DNA of 64,000 nucleotides from Lineus longissimus (lineage: Eukaryota > Nemertea > Pilidiophora > Heteronemertea > Lineidae): positions 18,028,039-18,092,038 of the forward strand of contig NC_088317.1 in the NCBI RefSeq assembly GCF_910592395.1, read 5' to 3'. A program made the position numbers and the translations under genes. Positions 1 to 10,866 of the stretch are shown piece after piece (positions within the stretch are counted from its first letter, which is position 1; every line of letters begins with the position of its first letter). The notes below the pieces were generated by a model that saw nothing but the letters and a program-made list of their open reading frames with translations, was not told the origin of the DNA and ran no database searches.

Positions 1-1254
1 GAAGTTTATCTCTTTCTAGTTGTCAATGGACTATTGGGAATCATCCACGGAAAAAGGTACACACCAGAAAAAAACAACGAATTCGCAACGCTGAATTTCC
101 TTTTGCGCGAATATTTCAGCTTTCGCCTAACGCTATCAGAATACACCAAGGAAAGAGCTGTTATTTAATTAAAGTAATGCTAATTGAATCAAAGGATGAT
201 TGTGGGTATCTCTTGATTGCGTTAGCTCGTGTTGTATTCGAGAGCTTTCGTTATCAGTTTCGTAGTAGTCCATCAATCATTTAAAGCTAAAATAGAATGC
301 TTTAATTCAGAGAGTGAATGGCGATATCATTTCAAAACAGCCGGTAGATCATATATGTGTATGTTTTATGGCTGTGTGATAACTAATACTGGAGATATGA
401 GTGAAAAACCTTGAAAAGTACAAGTAACGTCACATTTTGTGATGTCACATGTACTTTTATGTGTAGCGTGACAGTGAAGGCCATGATGCACTGAGGTGGC
501 GCCATCATTTTGCAACCTGCAGTGAAATTTTGGTGTCGAATATGGCAGAACCGCACATCACATATCGTCTATTCTAAAAACTATGAACGGAATAGAAAGT
601 GAACAAAAACAATCAGCAAACTGTGTTTCCTCCCTGAGCATCCGTACAGTCATCAATCAGAAAAAAAGTAATCACTCTTTTGAATTACTCAACACTTGGA
701 ATTGCTATCAGTGTACGGAAGCGGACCAAGTTTGATTTCATCCAAGTTTTAAACTGTGCTGGTATGTTATGCAAGCATGGCCCCCAAGGCGCTGCACACA
801 ATATTGGAAGTCAGATCGCGTGCAACAAATTTATCAACAGAAATCGCATAGATTCATTTGCGAGATTTACTGGTAATGTGCGACTTTCATTTTTCGAGTT
901 TTTTTACATTATTTCACAATTTTAAGGATGCAAGTTGCAAAGAGATGAAAAAATAACATTCAGGCCTCCCGGAGGAATTGAATTTTCTTTCACTTTATCA
1001 GGTTACGTGGTGTGTAAACTAAATTTTATCAGCAAGCATTCGAGCAAATGCAATTGACGTAATTTTTTTGAAGTCGTGCTGAATGTGGTATCTGTAGGTG
1101 GTGGTGAGTTTAAGGCTAAATCTGATTTTGTCAAAGGTGACGGGAAAAAGTTGCAAAATCAATAAAAAAGTTGATACATGTCATAAGGTTGGGTACAAAC
1201 ATGATCTCATTTACAATTGTGTTTGCTATCTCAAACTAAGCCCTCCACGTTAGG
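1..1254. other. Non-genic AT-rich sequence
   Basis: I see no supportable gene here. The open frames are short, begin anywhere, and show no splice-site-bounded conservation or recognisable protein motif. It lies upstream of a LINE fossil and may include decayed untranslated or coding parts of that element, but no motif shows this. Confidence 0.4.
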
Positions 1255-1455
1255 ACTCAGAGGATCTTGCCAATGAAATCAGACGCCACAAGCTCAGGTG
1301 GCTTGGATATATCTCCGGATGTAGCACACCCAAAGGCAACCTGGAGAAGAACTATGTCCAACAAGTTAAATTTGATGGATCTGTCTCAGGACGAAACACA
1401 ACTGGCAGCAGAGAACAGAGAGCAATGGAGGGAAAGTGTTGTGGCCCACGAGTGA
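1255..1455 (+). pseudogene. LINE reverse transcriptase C-terminal fragment, frameshifted
   Basis: The translation resembles the extreme C-terminus of non-LTR retrotransposon ORF2. In one frame (about 1258-1325) it reads ANEIRRHKLRWLGYISG, matching the 'RRxxLRWLGHV' block that follows the reverse transcriptase in many LINEs. The reading then shifts by one or two bases to a second frame reading KATWRRTMSNKLNLM and ending ENREQWRESVV before a stop at about 1455, matching the usual 'WRRT...DRxxWRxxV' tail. In intact elements both blocks lie in one frame, so an indel near 1325 has broken it. Only the last 65 or so residues remain, as expected of a 5'-truncated insertion. The clade (CR1-, L2- or RTE-like) cannot be decided from this piece. 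Confidence 0.72.
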
Positions 1456-2753
1456 TGAGAAGTTTCTAGTCCTGCAAATCTAAACATAATAGCCAACAGA
1501 GCATTTGTAAGTTCTGCTTAGCTGGTCAAAACAGAACCTAAAGGGATTTGGCTTCCCAGTTTCTTCAATATTGTAAATTCAGCTCGTGGCCATTTCCTCT
1601 TCTGCGTTTATCAGAAGAGCTGGCTAATAAAATTCTGACACCAATTTCGACAAGATCAATGTTGTTCAGACCTCTTTCACACCCTTCTGTTATTCTGAAG
1701 ATTACAACACAAATAATCTAATAGAAACCAAATTGGTGTGATCTTGTAGCCAAGTCGATTAGATTTGCGATATTTAAATTATGCACGAACCGTTGCAAAG
1801 GTTTGAAATCAATTTAGTCTGAATATCGTCTGAGACTCGATCATGATCGCGGACTGGCCAAAGTTAACTTATTCATGGGCAGCCTGCTTTCAGATGTACT
1901 CGACATTTAGTTCATTTCAATCAAAGATTATGCAAGGAAGGTTTCCAATCAGAACTATTAATATACATAGACATTCGTTTTAGCTGACAGAGTACATTTC
2001 ATATCAAGCCGAACAAGAAGACTGTACATTTACATGCGATGATGCACTGATGAATCAGTTTTACTTGGAGTGGAAAGCACTTTTGGTTTCATTTGCATCA
2101 ATAAACATTTGAACCATTCCAACTCAATCTTGCCCACCAATCCGAACAATATGCAAGTGATCTAATAAACGCGATATTTTGCATGTTCGGGTCTCACTTG
2201 TAAGACATCAATGGGGTAGGCAAATGATATTAAGAGACAGAAAGCTGGCCAGAAATCTACTTTAGCGATGCGACTAACACGGTCATGATTTGGAAGTCGA
2301 GAAATTTAACCCAAGGAATCGACATCAATGGCTTAGTGGGGCAAGACAGGATTTTGGGAAGCTTACAAATGCTTATTGCAAGCATGATTTGAGTCAAAAT
2401 CCAAGGTGACTTCAGAGATTCTTCTATGATCCAATGAGCCCAACACCACTGAGAAAATATTGACTGGAAAATGTTATATGTTTTCTTTGGCTCAGTGCTC
2501 TGTAAATCATGATACGCAGCTCTACATGCGCAGTGCAGCCTGACATGAACCGAATATAGGCCTACTGCACAATCTTCCTCATAAAAGTGACCAAACCGAT
2601 CGAAACCAACTTCACCCCTAAACCATACACATTAACCATGCATTTATTTAACGAATCACTTATTGATTTGTCATGTTAGCATGTATGTGCTCACTTATTT
2701 CGAACATTGCAAGTGGCAAGCGGCCATCGTTGACTTGTTTCCATTATTGATCG
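1456..2753. other. Non-genic sequence
   Basis: No coding exon, RNA gene or clear repeat is recognised. A 3' untranslated remnant of the preceding LINE fossil could extend into the first few hundred bases, but no terminal microsatellite or poly(A) tail marks its end. Confidence 0.35.
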
Positions 2754-3165
2754 GAACTACTTGTTATCCTTCGCACTTCTGTAGCTTACAATAGGACGCC
2801 GAGGGCAATTTGTGACCTTCTTGGGTCAATTGACAAAAACCACTAAAGCGATCGCCGACACTATAGCTTCGAGTTGACTTTTCTAAGCAGTGATCATAAG
2901 GATAGGAATGTTATTTCAGAGTTGCTATCCTTATCTTTTCCATACCCAGATTACAATAGGATGCCGACGGCAATTTGTGACCTTCTTTAGTCGATTGACA
3001 AAACCATTCCACAGTTCACCATCGCTGGCTTTAATTACGTCCGCAAGGCAGTGATCATCAAGCCTGTCAATGGAACTAACTAAAGTTCCCATCCTTATCT
3101 TTCACATGCCCAAATTACAATAGGATGCCCAGGGAAATTTGCGACTTTCACTGGTCTTTCACTTG
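2754..3165. repeat. Diverged tandem repeat, ~165-bp period, about 2.5 copies
   Basis: The block TTACAATAGGAYGCC followed by RGGCAATTTGTGACCTTC occurs at 2786, 2951 and (slightly altered) 3115, giving spacings of 165 and 164 bp. The similarity continues on both sides: 'gattgacaaaa' and 'gcagtgatcat' recur in copies 1 and 2, and 'atccttatctttYcacatgccca' precedes the anchor in copies 2 and 3. The copies differ by many substitutions and small indels, so the duplication is old. No coding potential is shared between copies. Confidence 0.75.
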
Positions 3166-4079
3166 GTGAAACAACTCACAACATGGAGTTGTCTTTGCCA
3201 GCAGCCATCATCAGCCTTGGCATTGAAGGAGTTGCATTTGGCAGTGTCATAGGTGAGTTCGTTACTACAAAGCATAGAAATCACGAACTGATCTCTCCAA
3301 CATTGATTTGAATCTTGATTCTCATTGCCAAGCCACAGGCCTAACAAAAATATAACTACAAAATCCACAATCTACAGTTCTCTTTACTGACCAATATATT
3401 CTGACAAAATATTTATATCTGCTCAACTGAGTTCCACCACTGTCTCTTAACACGTCAATGGTCTCATCACTCAACACACACATACAGTCATAGAAAGTAA
3501 TGACTTTTTTCCCCGATTGACAAATAAATTATTCAAACCTGATTGTTATGTGCCCTGTGCCCATCGTTGTGCACATACAATGAGCTGATGGACATGTTGG
3601 ACTACCTAAATCACTGCATGCAGACATGTTTCAACACGCACAGCGAGAAATTATTAACAGGTGCATCTGTATCCAGTAAGTGGGTTTTTTAGTTTGATTT
3701 CAATTCAATTGCACTCGAATTTGAAATGTTCGACCGTATATATTATATGCTGACAACATTTACTCAACGAGCTCAATTCAATTTATAATAACAGTCGTAA
3801 GCAATGGTTAAGACTGAAAAAGAAATGAGGGAAACAGAAGGCCAGACGGACACAGATTATACTGATGTCGAATGCTATGAGGAAGAAGGAGATACAATGT
3901 GAGAGTTAATCCTGGACTTCATACGATACTCTAGAAATACAATACTTTGGTCAGTATAGGTTTTTTAAAAAGAGGTGGGGGATTACTGCCCATAGATAGC
4001 AGATCGACTTCATCAAAGACGTCACATGAGCTTTTTTTCTGTTCTATTCAAATTGTCGCAGAAGCATCATATAGACCAG
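3166..4079. other. Non-genic flank of the Harbinger insertion
   Basis: No supportable gene is present. A 32-codon open frame (3804-3902) rich in Glu, Asp and Thr is too short to call. The last three bases, CAG at 4077-4079, are the left target-site duplication of the adjacent element. Confidence 0.4.
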
Positions 4080-4097
4080 GGGCCGGTTGCACAAAAG
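4080..4097 (+). repeat. Left terminal inverted repeat of Harbinger element
   Basis: GGGCCGGTTGCACAAAAG, an 18/18 match to the reverse complement of the right end. The next bases diverge (TTATGG versus AAAAAA), so the inverted repeat is short, as usual in this superfamily. Confidence 0.93.
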
Positions 4098-4301
4098 TTA
4101 TGGTGATAAAAGTATGTTAGTTTATCTTTTTATGTTAAAGTCCCTAACTTAGCGTTAGCTAACATAACGCTAAAATTGAGTTTCACAAATCAATGTTAGG
4201 CCCAATGTTAACTAACGCTACTTTTAAGTAAATCAATGTTAGTTGCTAGGGACATTTCCCATAATGCATTTGGTCCTCATATTGAAAGCAAGACATGCAA
4301 G

Positions 4302-6674
4302 ATGGCTGCCTCCATAGAGAATCATTCATCTCAAAAGACAAAAAGGGAGAGAAAACCAAATTTTTCACACTCAGAAGCCGAAGTTTTAGCCGATGTTGTC
4401 ATAAATGAACTTGGGATCTTGCGATCCAAGTTTTCGTCAGATGTGACAAACAAAATGAAAAAAAACAAATGGGATGAAATTGCCCTAATGGTTAGTTCCT
4501 TGGGAGTGGCCACAAGGACCGGGGATAACTGCAGGGAAAAATGGAACCAGCAGCTTTCAAAGGCGAAAGAGATCCATTCCCTGCAGCAAAAACACCAGAG
4601 AGGGACTGGCGGAGGGGGAAAGATGCCACAGGCCGACCCTACACTGCAGAGAATAATAGAAACATTCGAAAAAGACGCAGCATTCAGAGGCATCACTGGT
4701 GGATTTGAGTCTGCAGGTAGGTACACCAGGCTCCGATTTAGCCTAATTAGGCCATAAAACGCTATCTACTTCTACCAGCATATATTTCTGAACATAGGCC
4801 TAAGCCTTACATAGGTCTAGATTTCATAGCCTGATGTCAATCTTCAAAAACATTGGTGGAATTAAGCTCAACTCGGCCCTACCCTGGCTAAGTTCAAAGT
4901 ATGTCGTCTGGTGCCTGCATCGATATTGGCACTCTGCCAGCCATTTCTGTTGGACTTCCTGTGTGTATAGCGACCATGTGTACATGCTGACATGACAGTG
5001 CATGCATGCATTTTTCAAGCGGCCGAAAGTACAGCTTTTCATGACCGTCACTTAGAAATAGTACCATAGTAGTTGACTTCATAGCTCTATAAATCAAATT
5101 CATCAGCAGATAAGGTAGTTCAACTGCACAAAAGTACAGAAAATGTGGTTATTCGCTGCTCCAAATACGCGCTTGCAAATTTCCCGACTCCATATTTCTA
5201 AACGCACTGAGCATGCCCAGTAAGTGTATGGAACGCAAAGTTTGCAAATAGTACTATACAGGGTGAAACAGAAATAAGTTCCAATATAAATATTTTGTTA
5301 ATACTTTTAATTTATTCAATAAGTCATGCATCATGATGCATGTGAATTACCTCAAAGAATTAACAAAATGATCGCAATTGTACACATTAGGCCTATTGTT
5401 AAGCTGACATCACCCTGTTTTAATGGAATATCATAGAAATTTGGATTTTCAATGGATTTAATTAGAATTTATTGATTTTTCCCGCCAATTTATGTGATTC
5501 ATTCCCTTTAAACTTTAAAACTTTCATTTGTTAATATTTTCAGTAACCACACCTATAAAGGCTACAGCAGCAGTCTCCCTCCCTGCTACATTACCTGATC
5601 TGGCTGGTTGGACTCCTGGTAAGTTTAATTTAAAGGTGCTGGAAGCTCGATGATAAATATGCCCATGTCAATTAAGAGCCGAGTATTTCTTAGACTATGA
5701 TACATTACATTGGTACCGGTATACAATGGAAGAAATACAAGTAGGCCTACTGAGAAACAGAAAGCGACTGTAGTGACCCGGTTAGACATCATGCGTCTTT
5801 AATTTAGAAATAGTAAAATTATTTTTTATGATAATTTCATTTAATTTTTCAGTAAATCAAGCTGCAGATGTTGATGTCGACTGCTCAGATGCAGTGGTTG
5901 TGGCAACCTTTGATCGTCAACCACACGAAACACACATAGAGGGAGCCACAATAATTCTTGGTATGCTATTAGATACAGGTTCGGTCTTTCAGTAGGCTAT
6001 CAGGCCCGGGGTCTAATACTGTATCGATGCTGATAGCCTGGCCCACACCTCATATATCAAGGCATTTGCATTTTGGATATTTGAATCTATATTTGCCAGA
6101 GTTTTGGTTGCAAAACATTTTGTGACCTTTCGTGATTTGATATTTATCATCATATAGGCCGAACTGTCATTTTTATTCTAGATTCTCAACAGACGATGAC
6201 AGCCACTGCAATGACTGCCCCAAAATCTCCAGCCAAAAAGAAGGCCAAACTGTGCAAAATCACTGGTGAGTAGTTGGGACTCTAGAATGGCGAAAGCCTT
6301 TCTTGATTTTAAGCAGTCCCTACATGAATCAATCAAATGTGCTAAAATGAGCTCTGGCCGTTCACAAAGTGACAAAATTGAAGTGCTTTGTGATCCATTT
6401 AACCCGTCATAATTTGTTTCATTCTCTCCTAGGTGCCAGAAAAGCACATGCGAAGGGTCTGCTGACAGACGCCATGTGCCGACAGAAGACTCAGCAGGAT
6501 GTATTTAACATGCAGCTTGAGGTCCTTGAGGCAACTCTTGTTACGCAGAAGGCCACAACACGTACTCAGGAAGTTCTTCAGAAAGAGGCTGGCCTTCGAA
6601 TAGAAAAGCTACAGCTGGAGATTGCTCTGCTGAAGGAAAAGGAGTTCTTGGGTCTGTCGGGCATTGAACTGTAA
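4302..6674 (+). CDS. Harbinger Myb/SANT-like DNA-binding protein (five exons, intact)
   Basis: Exons: 4302-4716, 5544-5618, 5853-5960, 6182-6265 and 6433-6674. All introns are GT/AG and all four are phase 1. The join is 924 nt, 307 residues plus stop, with no disruption. The ATG at 4302 begins MAASIENHSS; an in-frame ATG at 4236 is possible but lies in subterminal repeat DNA. Residues about 19-90 form a Myb/SANT-like trihelix, with conserved Trp in NKWDEIALMV (about 55-64) and in NCREKWNQQL (about 76-85). A Lys-rich, nuclear-localisation-like stretch (PKSPAKKKAKL) lies in exon 4, and the last 75 residues in exon 5 are charged and coiled-coil-like. In zebrafish-type Harbinger elements the Myb-like protein binds subterminal DNA and helps bring the transposase into the nucleus. 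The same role is inferred here. The full splice-consistent frame implies recent activity or coding selection. Confidence 0.88.
5258..5418. mobile_element. Possible small MITE-like insertion in intron 1
   Basis: Short inverted ends, ACAGGGTGA at 5258-5266 and TCACCCTGT at 5410-5418, enclose 161 bp of very AT-rich DNA. Near the middle is a perfect 16-bp palindrome, ATGCATCATGATGCAT (5326-5341). ACAGGGTG-type ends occur in several Tc1/mariner-like elements, but no target-site duplication is evident, so this may be chance. It lies inside the first intron of the Harbinger Myb-like gene. Confidence 0.3.
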
Positions 6675-6767
6675 ATTTATGTGTAAATAGTATCTATGTT
6701 TATAGGATTTGAATTTTTTAGATATTAAATATATTAAATAGTAAATATATAGTAAATATCAAGTTAT

Positions 6768-7361
6768 TTAAAACACAAAAGGATCAGGAGCATGTAGGCC
6801 TATCTGGTCATCTCGCATCTCCTGGTCATTCTCAGGAGCATTGGCTGGTTCTGGGATGTGATCAGCATCAGGACGTGGCTCACTGGGGCATATTATTCTG
6901 ATGTGCGTGCCGTCGATGCATCCCAATACTTTGGGAAAATGTGAGATCCCATAGAATCCAGCTTGAATTCGACGCCTCTCCTCCACCGACTGGGGCCACA
7001 CAATAAAATCGTCCCGTGCAGCATCTAACAGGCCAGCCACCCTGTGCACCACACGACTTACACTAGCTTTGTCTACACCGAAAGTGTCCCCAATAACTTC
7101 AAAGAAAGCTCCAGATGCAAAATAACGGAGAGCAATCAAGACTTGCACCTCAGGCGAAATTGCATGGCTTCTGTTGGTCGCACTTTCAATGTCCTCCCTG
7201 AGCATATCAACTATCAAAACAATGGTTTCTCTGCAAAAACGGTATCTTTTAAAAAGTTTTTTGTCATTGAAGAACTCCAAGTGGTTGATTCTTTCTCTAA
7301 AATGCCGTGGAGCTTGAAAAAATGGCTGGAAAGCCACAAACAGGGCCTGATTGTCCACCAT
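6768..7361 (-). pseudogene. HARBI1-like Harbinger transposase, DDE domain truncated
   Basis: An intronless frame of 197 codons starts at 7361 and converges on the Myb-like gene. Residues 1-145 match the N-terminal part of HARBI1/PIF nucleases: EVQVLIALRYFASGAFFEVI (71-90), the helix-turn-helix-like GVDKASVSRVVHRV (95-108), and FPKVLGCIDGTHIRI (142-156) with the first catalytic Asp at 150. Family members are usually 350-450 residues and continue with a second Asp (typically in a GSxHD block) and a Glu. Here the protein passes from ICPSEP at about 161 straight into an acidic, Pro-rich tail and a stop, so both later catalytic residues are missing. A donor-like GTGAGC at about 6885 (- strand) exists, but there is no room for the missing domain before the convergent gene. 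Internal deletion is the likelier cause. Nuclease activity is therefore not expected. Confidence 0.85.
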
Positions 7362-7533
7362 TTTGTTTCAACTAACTCCAAAATAGGGATTTATCTTGGG
7401 GTTAGGAGGTCAGTTAAAGTTAGCGTTAACTTAACGCTACTTTTAAATAATTTTCTTTCTTGCAACCCAAATTAACTTTTTGGAGTTAAGTTAACGCCAA
7501 GATAAACTAACAGTGATTTTTAACTATTTTTTT

Positions 7534-7551
7534 CTTTTGTGCAACCGGCCC
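7534..7551 (-). repeat. Right terminal inverted repeat of Harbinger element
   Basis: This is the exact reverse complement of the left 18 bp. The CAG that follows (7552-7554) matches the CAG before the left end, as expected for a target-site duplication. Confidence 0.93.
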
Positions 7552-7554
7552 CAG

Positions 7555-7730
7555 GAGAGTGGAAAAACAGAAGAAAGCCTTCACAACCACACAAAAAATT
7601 CTCATCGAATTCAACATCATGGTGATCCGAAGCTTATGTGAAATAAAAATGTCGCTCTATTTCACACAAGGTTCATATCGCAATAGCCTGGCTATTACAG
7701 GCGAAGAAAATCTCCACCTGACGTAAAAAA
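7555..7730. other. Non-genic sequence right of Harbinger
   Basis: This is the flank after the right target-site duplication. No gene or repeat is recognised. Confidence 0.35.
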
Positions 7731-7736
7731 CCTCTG

Positions 7737-7790
7737 TGGTTCAACTTTCGATCTGGTGGTCACGGGTTCGACTCCCTGTGCATCCACAAC
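7737..7790 (+). mobile_element. tRNA-like fragment (3' half), possible SINE relic
   Basis: GGTTCGACTCCC at about 7765-7776 resembles the B box / T-arm of a tRNA gene, followed by an acceptor-like tgcatccac and then T-rich DNA and a (TAA)n run. No A box is visible upstream at the right distance, and T-stem pairing is imperfect. This is at best a decayed tRNA-derived SINE piece and not a working tRNA gene. Confidence 0.4.
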
Positions 7791-7837
7791 ATTTTTTCTC
7801 TTCATTTACTTTTTTTTCTCATTCATGTACATGTACT

Positions 7838-7870
7838 TATTATTAATAATAATAATAATAATAATAATAA
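7838..7870. repeat. (TAA)n microsatellite
   Basis: A run of TTATTATTAATAATAATAAT-type trinucleotide repeats. It lies about 60 bp after the tRNA-like fragment and could be the remnant 3' tail of a SINE. Confidence 0.85.
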
Positions 7871-10819
7871 CCTCACAACACTTACAGAAATCGTAATTGT
7901 CTCTTGCTACATCGAGGAGGCGCACGGAGGCGAATAAGTGCATTTTCCTCCAACGATACTTTATTGCTTGCAAAGGGCCTCAAGCGGGCTTCAACCATGA
8001 ATAAAGAGCATGCATCCAAACCAGCAATTGGAATCGCTGCAACCTACAATTATGATAGCATGCAACAAAACTTGCTCGTTTGCAGGAGTCATCACAGGTT
8101 CCGGCGGCAAGAGGGAATCGATGTCAAATTGGCGGTCCTACTGGGTGTATATTGAGCCAGAGAGGCAAACCACCCAGAACAGGAGATCGAGGGAGCGAAA
8201 AACTACTGGATAAGATACAGTACTAACAACTAAGGTATCCAATTACTAGGAGGAAGGTACATCATATTTACAAGAGCGATCGCCTTGATCAAAGCAGGAT
8301 TGTTGGTAATGTCATTATTGTCACATGTCATTATTGTCACCTGGGTGAAGATGAGATTTTAGCTGGCTTATGATAACTGAGCTAACCTTTTCCTCCGGTG
8401 GTGGAAGACATGGCTAAAGAGACATTAATGTTGTGGGGTAACCCGCCGGGCTTTTCAACTCAGCATATTGAACCAAATATGAAGACTTGGGAATCCAGTA
8501 GATCACTTTTGAAATCATTCGATATACTGTTTATCTGTGAGACACAAGCGAGATAAATCACAAAGTACAGGCATGAAACGTTTAAGAATTAGACTATAGA
8601 CTCAAAGTATTCTAAGAGGACATGATATGTCCACAGACACAACAAAATCAATCAAGCATCCCAATCCGACTTGACACTGATGAAAGATTCAATATGTGTA
8701 CACGTATCAGATGCAAAGTCATTCCCTACTAGTCTATACATAATTATCAATTTATGAGAAGTAGTGATAAAAACGAAATTGTTTAATGTGCCCAATACTT
8801 TTACAACCCATTCGTTACAAGCTTTATCAAACAGGAACTAATGAAAAAGTGAATCTGCAATTCTATAGTGCACTACAAATAGTGAAAGAATTATCTAATT
8901 GAGTTTTGGTTGACCCATGTTAGTGGGGGTATGAACGGTGTGGTACAAGCTGCACTTATGAAAATAACGTGTCAATAAGCAAGATGGGGGACATTTCATA
9001 TTGATGCTAAGGTTGTAGTTGCCATGTCGCATCAATATCAAAGGAATCCAAAGTTTTCATTGAATGACAAGGAAAATGCTCACGTGGAAATGTAAAGTAG
9101 AAATTCTGCTATTACCTGCAATCATAACATTACAGTTACATGACATACAAATATTCGGAGCCCCATAAAACGTTGTGCAGAACACCGCATAAGATCAGTA
9201 AAAATAGCTGAAAAAAGCGTTAAGCGATTGATCCACTATATCATGATTACTATAAGATGACATTTCTCATTATCACAAATCGTTACCTTAACGAATTCAA
9301 TTAGAGCACCTTCCCATCTAATCCCGTACGGTAAGCCCACTAATTGTCAAGGTGCAGTGACACAGCTGATGAATGTCTTGCCTGTGGCTTTTGATTACAA
9401 TTGACATTTATTGCGACTTTTAGTTGGATAAAGTCATCGAAGCATTGCAACTAGTCAAGGCTTGCAAATGAGAACTAACAGTAACAAGCCAACTATCATC
9501 AGACTGGGGCCCTGACCACAAGACCACGTTGATTTTCAAAGTCAGATTATCAATGCTGACAAACTAGAAACGAGAACCAGGAGTAACTGCTTCTTTACAA
9601 CATCAAGAGTAAAAACTCCAAAGAAATGGAAAAAGAGGAGACAAAATGAAAGGCGACCCTGTACAAACTCTTCTGTACACAAAGCCATCACCAGAAATTG
9701 CCCAAGCCTCAACAAGAAAAAAACTGCTCAATTGTCCAGAGCTAATGAACTGCCAAGATGTTGACCCGACCACCAACGGGCATGGCTCTCATGGCAAGGG
9801 ATATCTTTTGTGCTGGGTAGTGATGGAAACGGTAGAGCCGCAATAGGCTTTACAAATAGTATGCATGTTGTCCTCTTCTCATTACAAACTAGAGATAACG
9901 AATGTCAAGAACATTGTAGTCTGTAAAATGTTTCTCGAGCATTGACCAAAGACTCTCTTATTCTGGTACTTGATTAAACCTGGGTCACGTAAGAGTCTTT
10001 TTAAGGGTAATGTTTTGCTTGTCCAATATTTGTCAGGAAGAAGGGATAACTAGAGCAGGTGTTGTATCCCAATACGTATATACTTTTTCAGAATATCCCG
10101 ATCGGGCAGTTTAACGGTCTAATAACTATTACTTATTACCTTCAATACCTTACCTCACACGAACATTGGATAATTGATTCCTTGCCACAGACAGGCAATG
10201 AATAAATACCAAGTCTTAAGTTGTCATGGTCTTAGCTGCAGCCAGATTGGACAGTCCATATAGAGTGAATTAATCCAGCCGAAGGGTTTGTTACAATATA
10301 TCTATCACCAAAAGACTCAAAATTTAGGAGAGGATGGAGACTCCCCATACATTGATTCCTTTACCCCCACTGCTTGAAACATGTACTCTACAAAATACTA
10401 CCGAAATATAATTGGTTCCACGTCGTTTCAAATTATTTTAGAAGTGCAATTGCAATATTGTGAATGAGATTGTGAATCAATTGGTCAAATATGAATTTCG
10501 CTCTCAACATCCGAACCAGTGACACAGTTACCATATAAATGAAAATACTTTTGTTAGAACATCATACATATTGGTAATGCATTCTGCCTACACACATAGA
10601 GAAGTACTCTTATACTATGGCAAGATGTGAAGTGCATGGAAGTGTAATAAAATTTATCGGACATATTTTTTTTCATTAGGCATATGATTTCTAGGACGAC
10701 TAATGCAACTCGCTTCCACCCAGTTTTCATCCAAAGGTTTGTCATTTTATTGATGCAAATATCAACCTGTTTGAGTCATTCAAACTACCATCAGTGACGA
10801 TAATGGCCAAGTAGTCACA
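7871..10819. other. Non-genic sequence
   Basis: No supportable exon, RNA or clear repeat. Open frames at 7904-8155 and 9646-9846 have no recognisable motif or flanking splice logic. Confidence 0.4.
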
Positions 10820-10866
10820 ACGGCTCTAATAGTAAAGCACTTGCCTCACCATTCTGTGAAGTTTAA
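10820..10866 (+). mobile_element. Truncated tRNA-derived SINE head
   Basis: GGCTCTAATAGTAAAGCACT followed by tgcctcacc matches the 5' part (A box through anticodon arm) of many invertebrate tRNA-derived SINEs, where the wording 'gcacttgcct' is common. The B box is absent, so it is truncated or diverged after about 45 bp. Confidence 0.4.

Larger units (their letters stand above)
4080..7551. mobile_element. Harbinger/PIF DNA transposon, complete ends, transposase truncated
   Basis: The element is bounded by perfect 18-bp terminal inverted repeats, GGGCCGGTTGCACAAAAG at 4080-4097 and its reverse complement at 7534-7551. It is flanked by the 3-bp direct duplication CAG (4077-4079 and 7552-7554). 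Three-base target duplications of CWG or TWA are characteristic of the PIF/Harbinger superfamily. An alternative reading with GGCCGG termini and a 5-bp CCAGG duplication is possible but less typical. Inside are the two genes expected of Harbinger: a Myb/SANT-like DNA-binding protein on + and a HARBI1-like transposase on -, convergent with about 90 bp between their stop codons. Subterminal DNA is rich in TAACGCTA and AGCGTTA motifs. The transposase has an internal deletion, so this copy is probably unable to move without a helper. Confidence 0.93.

Noticed and set aside
3804-3902. 32-codon acidic open frame
   Set aside because: Too short, no homology recognised and no promoter or partner exons.
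4331-4726. 131-codon - strand open frame
   Set aside because: It is the antisense shadow of exon 1 of the Harbinger Myb-like gene.
7044-7475. 143-codon + strand open frame
   Set aside because: It is the antisense shadow of the truncated transposase plus subterminal repeat DNA.
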